A stretch of DNA of 64,000 nt from an uncultured Flavobacteriaceae bacterium (GTDB lineage: Bacteria > Bacteroidota > Bacteroidia > Flavobacteriales > Flavobacteriaceae), in contig CANLUS010000005.1 of NCBI GenBank assembly GCA_947494325.1, forward strand, positions 124,001 to 188,000. Direction: 5' to 3'. The notes under the pieces are model-generated. The model was given only the letters and a program-made list of their open reading frames with translations. It made no database searches and was not told the DNA's origin. Below, one piece after another: positions 50,721 through 59,222 of this stretch. The translations under genes were made by a program, and so were the position numbers. How positions within the stretch are numbered: position 1 is the stretch's first letter; each line of letters opens with the position of its first letter.

Positions 50721-51238
50721 TATTTTTTGATTTCATTTTCTATATCAACCAATTTCAACTCTTTATGGTAGTTATCAATTCTTGAATAGGCGGTTCCATC
50801 TACCAATAAGATAACTATTAGCATAGCAATTGTTGTGATACTAATTGCACGCCAAGTTGGTGTATTAATAAAAATAATTGACAAGGCTGCTACAATGATT
50901 ATAATCGGAATAACTTTAAAAACGATTGTATTATATTCTTTCAGAGTTGCTTCGGCACGAGTGATTTCTGACGCTAAAAATGCAGACGCATCACTTTTAT
51001 ATGCATTTTCGAATTCGTTGATTCTTGATTTATTAGTGTAAAATAAGCCTAACCCTATAATCAAAAGTAAAATGCCTGCTATCATGGTAGGGATTATGTA
51101 AGCTCTCGCCATTTCCGTTTTTCCTAACTGCCAAAAACCTAAACTTGCTGCCATAAATACAAGTCCGAAAAGAATGAAAAATGGGGTTGAAAAAAGTTCA
51201 GCTTTCGCCCAATCGGTTGCAGTTTTTAATAGTTCCAT
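50720..51238 (-). CDS. four-helix membrane protein of the AraC cassette
   Basis: 172 residues with helices at about 18-38, 48-68, 105-125 and 133-150 (e.g. FFILFGLVFMAASLGFWQL, IIPTMIAGILLLIIGLGLFY, VIPIIIIVAALSIIFI). A soluble loop (KSRINEFENAYKSDASAFLA) separates the pairs. No family is recognised. It starts four bases after the AraC gene, so it belongs to that operon; a transporter or sensor partner role is possible. Confidence 0.7.
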   Translation of the reverse strand: MELLKTATDWAKAELFSTPFFILFGLVFMAASLGFWQLGKTEMARAYIIPTMIAGILLLIIGLGLFYTNKSRINEFENAYKSDASAFLASEITRAEATLKEYNTIVFKVIPIIIIVAALSIIFINTPTWRAISITTIAMLIVILLVDGTAYSRIDNYHKELKLVDIENEIKK

Positions 51239-51242
51239 AATT

Positions 51243-52154
51243 TTAATTCAATTTATATAATTTTCTATATTCTGTTGGACTGATACCTTCTTTCTTTTTA
51301 AATAGTCTTGAGAAATATTGTGGGTATTCGAATCCCAACTCATAAGCCACTTCAGAGATGCTCTTATTTGGTTTCAATAAAATATTCTTTGCTTCATTAA
51401 TTAAATGTAAGTGTAAATGTTCAGTAGTGGTTTTACCCGTTTCTTTTTTCAAAGTATCGCTCAAGTAGCGCTGTGAAACGGACATTTTATCTGAGATTTG
51501 TTCTATATTTGGAATACCTTTTTCTTGCAATTGCCCTGATTCAAAATATTCAGATAGATACTGTTTAAATTGCTCTAACAAATCGTTAGATATTTCTTTC
51601 CGATTTATAAACTGTCTTTCATAGAAACGATTGGCATATTTGAATAACGTGCCTAATTGAGAAATAATAATTTCTTTACTGAAGGCATCTTGATTATTTT
51701 GATATTCAATTTCAATATTATTTGCAATAGATTCTATTTGTTTTTCTTCTTTTGGTGAAAGATGTAATGCTTCATTTACTGAATATGAAAAAAAACCATA
51801 TTTTTTTATTTGTTGCGCTAATTCCGTTCCTTTCAAAAAATCTTCGTGAAAGTTTATTGAAAAACCTTTTCGTTCAAAAACTACGCTATTATCCCATTGT
51901 AAGACTTGTCTTGGTGCAATGAAAACCAAGGCTCCATTAGTGAAATCATATTTTGTTCGTCCGTAGTTCAAATTTCCCTCTACATATTTTTTAAAACTAA
52001 TGGTATAGCAATCATTGATAATTGGTGGCGAACTCTCTCGTGGACAAGGCAAGTAGCCATCGTCTTTTGAGTTGAATACACTCAACATAGGGTGTTCTGG
52101 TCGAGGAAGTCCTAAATAATCTATAAACGATGATAATGTTTTAAAATGTTGCAT
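51243..52154 (-). CDS. AraC family transcriptional regulator
   Basis: 303 residues. The N-terminal cupin-like ligand domain (about 1-180) has YTISFKKYVEGNLNYGRTKY and FIAPRQVLQWDNSVVFERKG. The C-terminal AraC double helix-turn-helix has NIEQISDKMSVSQRYLSDTL, INEAKNILLKPNKSISEVAY and ELGFEYPQYFSRLFKKKEG. It probably senses a small molecule and controls the neighbouring SDR and membrane genes. It starts nine bases after the SDR gene stops. Confidence 0.92.
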   Translation of the reverse strand: MQHFKTLSSFIDYLGLPRPEHPMLSVFNSKDDGYLPCPRESSPPIINDCYTISFKKYVEGNLNYGRTKYDFTNGALVFIAPRQVLQWDNSVVFERKGFSINFHEDFLKGTELAQQIKKYGFFSYSVNEALHLSPKEEKQIESIANNIEIEYQNNQDAFSKEIIISQLGTLFKYANRFYERQFINRKEISNDLLEQFKQYLSEYFESGQLQEKGIPNIEQISDKMSVSQRYLSDTLKKETGKTTTEHLHLHLINEAKNILLKPNKSISEVAYELGFEYPQYFSRLFKKKEGISPTEYRKLYKLN

Positions 52155-52163
52155 ACTACAAAT

Positions 52164-53114
52164 TTAAATATTCCATTTTACACCTGTTTCTTTTTCTGAA
52201 AGTTCCCATAGTCTTTTCGCTACTGCTTTATTTTTGGCGTGTGGTTCTAATTTGTGCTCTCCTACAGGACCTACAGTATTCATTCTTTTTGTTGGTCCAT
52301 AAAAACCACTTTGGTCAAGGTTTGGTTCTGTGGCACACATTAATTGTGGATAAGCACCTTTTTCTGCCGATTGTACTAATGGTGATAATTTCATGAGTTG
52401 CCAAACAAATCGAGTCATTAAGCTGCCACTGGTTTTAATCAAAGAAGTTTTGGAAGCTCCTGGATGACAAGCATAAGCTTTCACATTAGTGTTGCCTGCT
52501 TTTTTTAATCTGTCTTGTAGTTCATAAACGGACATTATCTGTGCTAATTTACTCTGACTATAGATTCCATTAGGGCTGTAATTTTTATCCCAATTAATGT
52601 CGTCAAATTGAATGGTTTTAATTCCTAAATTATAACCCATACTACCAACAGTTACTATTCGCCCTTTTGATTTCTCTATTAATGGAAATAATAAAGCCTG
52701 AAGAGTGAAATTTCCGAAGTGATTTGTGCCCATCTGACTTTCCCAACCATCTACCGTAAGAATTTGCTTTGGTACTTGAGCTATAGCAGCATTACAAATT
52801 AGAACGTCGATTTTAGGAACTGTATTTATAACTTCTTTGGCAGCTTTTTTCACTGAATCTTGTATAGCCAAATCCATTTTTATGGAAGAGACTTCAATAG
52901 TGTTTCCAAGTTCTTGTTTTAAAGTATCGATGGTATCTGCCGATTTTTTAGGATTTCGATTTAACATGACCACTTTAGCTCCTTTTGACAGTATTATTTT
53001 TGCTGCTTCAAACCCTGTGCCGCTTGTAGTGCCTGTTATGATGAATGTTTTGCCATGTAAATTTCCAATTCTATCTGGTGTCCAACCTTTTTTTTCAAAT
53101 TGATTATTATTCAT
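52164..53114 (-). CDS. short-chain dehydrogenase/reductase
   Basis: 316 residues of the retinol-dehydrogenase-like (larger) SDR type. The cofactor loop is TGTTSGTGFEAAK (TGxxxGxG), with the NADP-favouring basic stretch LNRNPKKS, CNAAIA, the catalytic YSQSKLAQ (YxxxK) and a preceding serine region TVGSMG. The substrate is unknown. First gene of the three-gene cassette with the AraC regulator and membrane protein; this SDR-AraC pairing often marks detoxification or redox-stress modules. Confidence 0.9.
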   Translation of the reverse strand: MNNNQFEKKGWTPDRIGNLHGKTFIITGTTSGTGFEAAKIILSKGAKVVMLNRNPKKSADTIDTLKQELGNTIEVSSIKMDLAIQDSVKKAAKEVINTVPKIDVLICNAAIAQVPKQILTVDGWESQMGTNHFGNFTLQALLFPLIEKSKGRIVTVGSMGYNLGIKTIQFDDINWDKNYSPNGIYSQSKLAQIMSVYELQDRLKKAGNTNVKAYACHPGASKTSLIKTSGSLMTRFVWQLMKLSPLVQSAEKGAYPQLMCATEPNLDQSGFYGPTKRMNTVGPVGEHKLEPHAKNKAVAKRLWELSEKETGVKWNI

Positions 53115-53794
53115 TTTGTCTATTTTTTATTGATTTAAAAGAATATGACAAAGGTCGGGTGGAAGTAGTACTGTTTCTTTATACAGATTTTCGAATGTTG
53201 TATACTTTTTGGTTTAATTACACACAACGGTTGGGCTATGGTTTCGTTGCGGAATCGTCCGCTGGGACTATTCCGAGAGAACCAAGCCATCATTGCAAGA
53301 TAAGAATTTCCGGTAGGAAATTCCGTCGCGATGAATTATAGTCGTTGCTATGCACTGGCTTTTATGTTTTTTCTTTCATCAAACTGGGATTGTGTCCGAC
53401 TTATGACTTACTCCAATTATGTCTGTATAGAGTTCTGGCCTTCTTGCATTTTTGGAAAAATAACAAAAGAGACGCTTACCTATTTGTTTTCGGGTATAGA
53501 TTCTTAAAAAGAATAGAAAACGGCAAAGGAAAATATATACTTATTTTATGGCGAGATTATATAGATAAAAAAACCATACTCGATAGGAATGGAGACAGGT
53601 TATCTAAGACGAAATTTGAATAATAATGATATGCTCACTGCAAATTATATTCTATAAATAGCCCTTATGGAAAGCATTATATACTTCGTATTAGGGTCTT
53701 TATGTATTTGTTGGTGTTTTTTGTCGAAATTAAAGTTGTTTTATATTGGCATGAACTAATTTTATATGGTTCTTATAATAGCATCACATTTCAT
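53115..53794. other. 680-base gene-poor region with structured repeat
   Basis: Contains the right flank element (53217-53322) and then AT-rich sequence with an open 92-residue frame (53345-53623) that I do not believe is coding. No clear promoter for the GH20 gene was found. Confidence 0.5.
53217..53322. repeat. right flank of the SDR-AraC cassette: ATTACACACAAC plus two hairpins
   Basis: ATTACACACAAC (53217-53228) is the inverse complement of the left-flank motif at 11 of 12 positions. It is followed by two hairpins: 53251-53274 (GGAAT-GTCC / GGAC-ATTCC with one mismatch, loop GCTG) and 53305-53322 (AATTTCC GGTA GGAAATT). The stretch is clearly richer in G+C than its surroundings. It looks like a REP- or recombination-type element; similar elements border accessory genes in many flavobacteria. 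Confidence 0.5.
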
Positions 53795-56101
53795 ATGAAA
53801 AAATTACATTACCTTTTGATCTTCATTATTTTGATAACAACTTCTTGTTCGAATTATGAATCGACATCTGTTACGCCCGATATAAGTATAATACCAAAAC
53901 CTTTCTTTTTAAAAGAGCTTGACGGAAATTTTTTATTAAATGATAAAGTATCATTTATTTCTTCAAGTGAAGATGAGGATAAAATTGCATCATATTTCAT
54001 TGATAAAATTGAAAGATCGACAGGGTTTAAATTGAACATCAACCGCAGTGAATCTAATACTCCGAATATTATATTTCAAATAGATGAAAATCTTGAACTG
54101 AATAATGACGGATACGTTCTAAATGTTTCGTCTGATGAAATCTTAATAACATCAAAAAACAATCAGGGGCTTTTTTATGGAATGCAAACAGTCATGCAGT
54201 TACTTCCAAATGAAATTGAAAGTGAAACAATTGTTTCTGATAAAGACTGGCTCGTTCCAAATGTCAATATTAAAGATCAACCCCAATTTGAGTGGAGAGG
54301 ATTAAACTTAGATGTAAGTAGGCATTTTTCCTCTATAGACTTCATAAAAAAACAATTGGATGTCTTATCGTTATTTAAAATCAACAAATTTCATTGGCAT
54401 TTAACAGATGATCAAGGATGGAGAATAGAAGTAAAAAAGTATCCCAAACTAACCACAATAAGCTCAAAAAGAAAAAATGATGACGGAAGTATATATGGTG
54501 GATATTATACGCAAGAAGAAATTCAAGAAGTCGTCAGATATGCAAAAGAACGTTTTATCGATGTAATGCCCGAAATCGATGTTCCTGGTCACGTAGTTTC
54601 TGTATTGGCTGCATATCCAGAGCTTTCTTGTACCGAAAAAAAACTGGAAACTAGAGTGTTGTGGGGTGTTGACTCGAATATATTGTGTGCTGGAAAGGAA
54701 AATACATTCGCCTTTTTAGAAGACATTTTTAATGAAATAGTGCCGTTATTTCCATTTGGTTATATCCATATTGGAGGAGATGAAGTGCCGAAAAGAGAAT
54801 GGAAAAAATGTCCTCATTGTCAAAAAAGAATCAAAGATCAAAATCTGAAAGACGAAAATCAACTACAAAGTTACTTTATGACTAGAGTTGAGGATATGCT
54901 GAAAAAACATAAAAAGAAGATATTTGGTTGGGACGAAATTCTTGAAGGCGGTATATCTCAAACTGCTAATATAATGTCTTGGACTGGTGAAGAAGGAGGT
55001 ATTGCTTCTGCTAATGCTGGACATGATGTGGTTATGAACCCTTCGCAGTATACGTATATAAATTTCTATCAAGGAGATCATCTTGTTGAACCTATGGCTT
55101 TTGGGGCATATATTTCGTTAAAAGATATTTATACTTATAATCCAGTACCTGAAAAAATAAAAGAAGATAAAAGAAAGCATATTCTAGGGTCTCAAGCAAG
55201 TGTTTGGACAGAATATGCTCCAACCGATTTGAGTATAGAATATCAGTTGTATCCGCGCATACTCGCCATGGCAGAATTAACCTGGACGCCAACGGGCAAG
55301 AAAAATTATGAAGATTTTATTGGGCGTTTACATAATCAATATAGCAGGTTAGATGAATTAAACCTAAATTATCATATTCCATTACCTGAAGGACCTTTAT
55401 CTAATCAAATTGTTTTTACCGATAGTGTTTCACTTTCATTTAAAACAACACATCCAGTTAAAATGGTATACACCTTAGATGGTCTTGACCCAACGTATAA
55501 TTCTAAAGAATATGTGCATCCTTTAAGTTTTTATGAAAGTAAAGAATTAAAAATTGCTTCGGTATTATCTCATGGTAAAATGAGTGCTATTAGAAAAATT
55601 AATATTGAGAAGACAGAATTTTTAAAAGGAACTGTGCATGAAAATCCCAAATCAGGATTACTAGTAAAAACAGTAAAAGGTCATTTTCGAAATTTAAGCG
55701 ATGTAGATTTCTCAGGTAATTATACTGTTTCAAAGATTGACTCGTTAGAGCAAGCTAACAAAACGTATGATTGGGGGCATTTTATAAACGAAGATAATCT
55801 AAGGGCGTTGAGTATTGAAGGATATATAGATATTGAGGAAGATGGTGTTTATTATTTTTCGAGTACTCAAGATCAGGTTTGGATAGGAGAACAAAAGGTA
55901 ATTGATAATAAGGCACCCATTAAAAAACATCCCAAAACAGGATCTATTGCGTTGAGTAAAGGAAAGCACAAGCTCAACATAATATACCTTAATAATATTG
56001 TTAAAGGATGGGCTTCAGATTGGAATATCGTAGAATTACGCTATAAAAAGCCAAATGAATCTGATTTTAAACGTGTAGAGAATAAAAATCTATCTCATTA
56101 A
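53795..56101 (+). CDS. beta-N-acetylhexosaminidase (GH20) lipoprotein with PA14-like end
   Basis: From ATG 53795, 768 residues: lipoprotein signal MKKLHYLLIFIILITTSC; a GH20b alpha/beta domain (to about 145); the GH20 barrel (about 150-490) with FEWRGLNLDVSRHF, KFHWHLTDDQGWR and HIGGDEVPKREW, where D329-E330 are the catalytic pair; a chitobiase C-terminal domain (TLDGLDPTYNS); and a PA14/carbohydrate-binding region (IDIEEDGVYYFSSTQDQVWI). Cleaves terminal GlcNAc/GalNAc from glycans or chitin fragments at the cell surface. The upstream in-frame start would bury the signal sequence and is rejected. Confidence 0.92.
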   Translation: MKKLHYLLIFIILITTSCSNYESTSVTPDISIIPKPFFLKELDGNFLLNDKVSFISSSEDEDKIASYFIDKIERSTGFKLNINRSESNTPNIIFQIDENLELNNDGYVLNVSSDEILITSKNNQGLFYGMQTVMQLLPNEIESETIVSDKDWLVPNVNIKDQPQFEWRGLNLDVSRHFSSIDFIKKQLDVLSLFKINKFHWHLTDDQGWRIEVKKYPKLTTISSKRKNDDGSIYGGYYTQEEIQEVVRYAKERFIDVMPEIDVPGHVVSVLAAYPELSCTEKKLETRVLWGVDSNILCAGKENTFAFLEDIFNEIVPLFPFGYIHIGGDEVPKREWKKCPHCQKRIKDQNLKDENQLQSYFMTRVEDMLKKHKKKIFGWDEILEGGISQTANIMSWTGEEGGIASANAGHDVVMNPSQYTYINFYQGDHLVEPMAFGAYISLKDIYTYNPVPEKIKEDKRKHILGSQASVWTEYAPTDLSIEYQLYPRILAMAELTWTPTGKKNYEDFIGRLHNQYSRLDELNLNYHIPLPEGPLSNQIVFTDSVSLSFKTTHPVKMVYTLDGLDPTYNSKEYVHPLSFYESKELKIASVLSHGKMSAIRKINIEKTEFLKGTVHENPKSGLLVKTVKGHFRNLSDVDFSGNYTVSKIDSLEQANKTYDWGHFINEDNLRALSIEGYIDIEEDGVYYFSSTQDQVWIGEQKVIDNKAPIKKHPKTGSIALSKGKHKLNIIYLNNIVKGWASDWNIVELRYKKPNESDFKRVENKNLSH

Positions 56102-56160
56102 ATTATTCATTTCAAAAAGTCTTTTTGTTATTCGTAAAGAGTTGAGTTATAAAGTATACT

Positions 56161-57090
56161 ATGAAAGAACTTCATAAGATGAAAATTGCACTTATCGGTC
56201 TTGGAGATATTGCCCAAAAGGCATATTTGCCCATTGCTGCAAATCATCCTAAAGTTGATCCTATTTTGTGCACAAGAAACAAACATGTATTGAATCAACT
56301 TGCCATAAAGTATCGCATTGATAAGGTATTTACAGATGTAGACGAATTGATTAAAACAAGGCCCAACGCGGCGATGGTTCATAGTGCAACCGATAGTCAT
56401 TATGACTATATTTCAAAATTATTACATGCAGGAATTCCTGTATTTGTCGATAAGCCTATCTGTTATTCTTTAAGTGCTTCAGAAGAGCTGTTAAACTTGG
56501 CGACAAAAAAACAGAAGTTACTTTATGTGGGTTTTAATCGTCGTTTTGCACCTCTTATAGCATCTTTAAAAAATGAGGAAAATCCAATTCAAATTTTCTG
56601 GCAAAAAAACAGAATAAATCTACCTGGTGATCTTAGAGCATTTATTTTTGATGACTTTATCCATGTTGTTGATAGTCTTCTTTTTTTGGCAAAAGGATCG
56701 GTTGATAATATGAGTGTATTTTCTAAGATACAAGATGACAAATTAGAAAGTATCCAGGTGCAATGGCAACAAAATGGCACCTTACTTAATGGTACAATGA
56801 ACCGCGTAAGTGGTATTACAGAAGAGCGAGTTGAGTACTATTCTAATGGAAATAAATGGGAAATACGTGAATTGGTTACTGGATTTCATTCAAAAAATGC
56901 GCAACAATATCCCATTCATATAGACCCTTGGAAAAGTACCTTGTACAAAAGAGGTTTTATAGATATGTTTGAAGACTGGTTGTCGGCTTTAGAGTTAGAG
57001 GCTAATCAATTTAATATGAATCGAATTGAAGATATATGGAAGACCCATAATTTATGTGAGACAATTGTGAATAGCGTATCTAAAAATTAA
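56161..57090 (+). CDS. Gfo/Idh/MocA family oxidoreductase
   Basis: 309 residues. Rossmann loop IALIGLGDIAQKAY (GxGxxA-like), AMVHSATDSHYDY and the family's FVDKPICYSLSASEEL (DKP, with the active-site lysine), then GFNRRFAPLI and the C-terminal beta-sheet domain. NAD(P)-dependent sugar or amino-sugar oxidoreductase, substrate unknown. Following a GH20 gene by 59 bases, it may act on released amino sugars, a weak inference. ATG 56179 is an alternative start. A bidirectional terminator follows. Confidence 0.88.
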   Translation: MKELHKMKIALIGLGDIAQKAYLPIAANHPKVDPILCTRNKHVLNQLAIKYRIDKVFTDVDELIKTRPNAAMVHSATDSHYDYISKLLHAGIPVFVDKPICYSLSASEELLNLATKKQKLLYVGFNRRFAPLIASLKNEENPIQIFWQKNRINLPGDLRAFIFDDFIHVVDSLLFLAKGSVDNMSVFSKIQDDKLESIQVQWQQNGTLLNGTMNRVSGITEERVEYYSNGNKWEIRELVTGFHSKNAQQYPIHIDPWKSTLYKRGFIDMFEDWLSALELEANQFNMNRIEDIWKTHNLCETIVNSVSKN

Positions 57091-57125
57091 TAAAGAATTA
57101 GAAATACTAACATTTCTTTAAAGCA

Positions 57126-57155
57126 AAAAAGTCAACACTTCTGTGTTGACTTTTT
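57126..57155. terminator. bidirectional terminator between the oxidoreductase and tRNA genes
   Basis: AAAAAGTCAACAC TTCT GTGTTGACTTTTT: eight-bp core stem extended by A/T runs on both sides. It can end the oxidoreductase transcript and the reverse-strand tRNA transcript. Confidence 0.85.
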
Positions 57156-57161
57156 CATTTG

Positions 57162-57247
57162 TACTCGAGATGGGACTTGAACCCATACGGACATTACTGT
57201 CCACTGGATTTTAAGTCCAGCGTGTCTACCAATTCCACCACTCGAGC
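57162..57247 (-). tRNA. tRNA-Leu (anticodon TAA)
   Basis: 86 bases with class II long variable arm. Acceptor GCTCGAG pairs with CTCGAGT (first pair G-U) before discriminator A. The D-arm starts GGTGGAATTGGTAGACAC, the anticodon stem-loop is CTGGA-CTTAAAA-TCCAG with TAA, and the T-arm carries GGTTCAAGTCC. CCA is not encoded. Second of a tandem pair with tRNA-Gly. Confidence 0.95.
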
Positions 57248-57285
57248 CTGTCTGCCATTAGGCATCCAATTTGGTATATTCTCAG

Positions 57286-57357
57286 AGCGAAAGACGGGAT
57301 TTGAACCCGCGACCCTCACCTTGGCAAGGTGATGCTCTACCCCTGAGCTACTTTCGC
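57286..57357 (-). tRNA. tRNA-Gly (anticodon GCC)
   Basis: 72 bases. Acceptor GCGAAAG pairs with CTTTCGC, discriminator T. D-arm TAGCTCAGGGGTAGAGCA, anticodon loop TTGCCAA (GCC), T-arm GGGTTCAAATCCC. CCA is not encoded. It lies 38 bases upstream of tRNA-Leu on the same strand, so both are probably cut from one transcript. Confidence 0.95.
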
Positions 57358-57583
57358 ATTCAATGTATAATGAACATGCATTTCTTTTCAAATGCGAGGG
57401 CAAATTTAAAACAATTAAATGAATGGCAAAGCCTTTTTTTAAATTTTTATAGCCTATTTTTTTAAAGTGCTCGATTTCATACAATTTGATTTGTAAAATA
57501 GTAAGAATGGTTCAAAATAATTAATTTATGATCTGGAAGGTCATCTTTGATTCAAATCGCATGGTAAATATTGAATTATTGGG

Positions 57584-57591
57584 TATATTTG
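57584..57591 (+). promoter_or_regulatory. putative -7 element of the cytochrome oxidase assembly operon
   Basis: TATATTTG matches TANNTTTG, 21 bases before ATG 57613. It lies downstream of the alternative in-frame start at 57571, supporting the later start. Confidence 0.45.
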
Positions 57592-57612
57592 CATCCGATT
57601 TTTAGCAATGAT

Positions 57613-58515
57613 ATGCAAACGACTATCGATTCAACAACAAACAAAACAACAATTGCATCTGTAGTAGATGATCTAAAACAACTAACAAAAGTTGGTTTGT
57701 CTCTAAGTGTTGTTTTTTCGGCAATAGCGGGGTACCTGTTAGCTGTAGAAACCATACATATTCCTACGTTGATTATGCTAGCCATTGGTGGGTATCTAAT
57801 GGTTGGTGCATCGAATACCTTTAATCAAATCATTGAGAAAGATACTGACAAGTTAATGTTGCGTACCAAAAATAGACCTTTGCCAACAGGTCGAATGTCT
57901 GTAAATACAGCGATGATTATCGGTGTGTTTTGCACCATTTCTGGAGTTGCGATTTTATATAACATTAATGCAAAAACAGCCATGTTCGGCGCTATCTCTA
58001 TTTTTCTTTATGCATGTATATATACACCGCTGAAAGCAGTTACACCATTATCGGTGTTCGTAGGTGCCATCCCAGGAGCCATTCCATTTATGTTGGGTTG
58101 GGTAGCTGCAACTGGTAGTTTTGGTATTGAACCCGGTATGTTATTTATAATACAGTTCTTTTGGCAGTTTCCTCATTTTTGGGCCATAGGTTGGTTAGGT
58201 TATGATGAATATAAAAAGGCAGGCTTTAATATGTTGCCTACCGGAGAGAAAAATAAGAAAGCAACCAATCAAATACTACTCTATACCGTTTGCATGATTT
58301 TAGTTTCGATTATTCCGGTGTTTAAAGTAACTGGTGCCTTACAGTTATCTCCAATAGCTGCAATAATCATCTTATTTTTAGGTATCTTTATGTTGTATTT
58401 TGGAATACAATTACATAAAAAACAAACCAACAAAGTAGCCAGACAACTTATGTTATCGAGTGTGTTATACATTACGGTAATTCAAATTGTATATGTAATA
58501 GATAAATTTTTATAA
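57613..58515 (+). CDS. ctaB: protohaem IX farnesyltransferase (haem O synthase)
   Basis: Adds a farnesyl group to haem B to make haem O for haem-copper oxidases; UbiA-type integral membrane enzyme. Start chosen at ATG 57613 (MQTTIDSTTNKTT). Family motifs: NTFNQIIEKDTDKLMLRTKN (prenyl-diphosphate/Mg site), RPLPTGRM, YTPLKAVTPLSVFVGAIPGA and the second acidic region FWAIGWLGYDEYKKAGFNM. About nine helices. First gene of a run of oxidase and assembly genes reaching to 62.7 kb. Confidence 0.94.
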   Translation: MQTTIDSTTNKTTIASVVDDLKQLTKVGLSLSVVFSAIAGYLLAVETIHIPTLIMLAIGGYLMVGASNTFNQIIEKDTDKLMLRTKNRPLPTGRMSVNTAMIIGVFCTISGVAILYNINAKTAMFGAISIFLYACIYTPLKAVTPLSVFVGAIPGAIPFMLGWVAATGSFGIEPGMLFIIQFFWQFPHFWAIGWLGYDEYKKAGFNMLPTGEKNKKATNQILLYTVCMILVSIIPVFKVTGALQLSPIAAIIILFLGIFMLYFGIQLHKKQTNKVARQLMLSSVLYITVIQIVYVIDKFL

Positions 58516-58521
58516 TAGTTT

Positions 58522-59082
58522 ATGGATGCAGCAGTAAAAGAAAGATCATCAAAACAAATGCTATATATCTCGATGATAAGCATGGTAATGATGTTTGCAG
58601 GCTTAACAAGTGCCTATATTATTAGTAGAAAACGTGAAGATTGGGTTTCTTTCGAGTTACCTCAAGCCTTATATATTAGTACCCTTTTAATCGTTTTAAG
58701 TAGTATCACATTTATACTTGCCAAAAAAGCGTTGGTGAGAGATAATCGTCAGCAAACTAGCCTGTTTTTAGTACTTACATTGGTGCTTGGTTTAGGCTTT
58801 GTTTATTTTCAAGGAGAAGGATTTTATCAATTAAGAGCAGCTGGATTTTATGTAGCCGGTGAAGGCAGTGTGGTGTCAGGAGCGCTCCTAGTGGTGATAT
58901 CTTTTATGCACGTTTTGCATGTTTTAGCAGGGCTCATCGTACTTTTAGTAGTAATTTATAATCATTTTAAACAACGCTATACAAGTACCTCTAAGTTGGG
59001 TCTAGAACTTGGTGGTATTTTTTGGCATTTCGTAGATATACTCTGGATTTTATTGTTCGTTTTCTTCTTTTTTATTAGATAA
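58522..59082 (+). CDS. cytochrome c oxidase subunit III (first, short form)
   Basis: 186 residues with about five membrane helices. Subunit III hallmarks: MISMVMMFAGLTSAYIISRK near the start, a histidine-containing helix (SFMHVLHVLAGLIVLLVVIY) and the C-terminal GGIFWHFVDILWILLFVFFF. Forms part of the haem-copper oxidase in the cytoplasmic membrane and helps proton uptake and stability. It starts six bases after ctaB. A second, longer subunit III gene follows after a 140-base gap. Confidence 0.88.
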   Translation: MDAAVKERSSKQMLYISMISMVMMFAGLTSAYIISRKREDWVSFELPQALYISTLLIVLSSITFILAKKALVRDNRQQTSLFLVLTLVLGLGFVYFQGEGFYQLRAAGFYVAGEGSVVSGALLVVISFMHVLHVLAGLIVLLVVIYNHFKQRYTSTSKLGLELGGIFWHFVDILWILLFVFFFFIR

Positions 59083-59222
59083 AAATAGTAGAGAATTTAA
59101 GAGGAAAAAAGGAATTGAAACCATTGGCGTATGTCATATAAGTTTTTTACTTTTGCTCTTAGTAAAATAAAGAGTCGAAAAGACTGTTAAATCAATAAAC
59201 CAAAAATAATTTTACAAACTAT
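59083..59222. other. 140-base gap between the two subunit III genes
   Basis: No gene is seen. AGTCGAAAAGACT (about 59172-59184) forms a short AGTC-GAAAA-GACT hairpin without a good T-run; it may be an RNA-processing site or weak attenuator within the operon. Confidence 0.3.

Noticed and set aside
53045-53341. 98-residue forward open frame across the SDR 5' end and the right-flank element
   Set aside because: It overlaps the SDR start on the other strand and runs through palindromic repeats; chance frame.
53345-53623. 92-residue forward open frame between the cassette flank and the GH20 gene
   Set aside because: Its first part lies against the structured repeat, the translation has no recognisable pattern, and there is no promoter or neighbour support.
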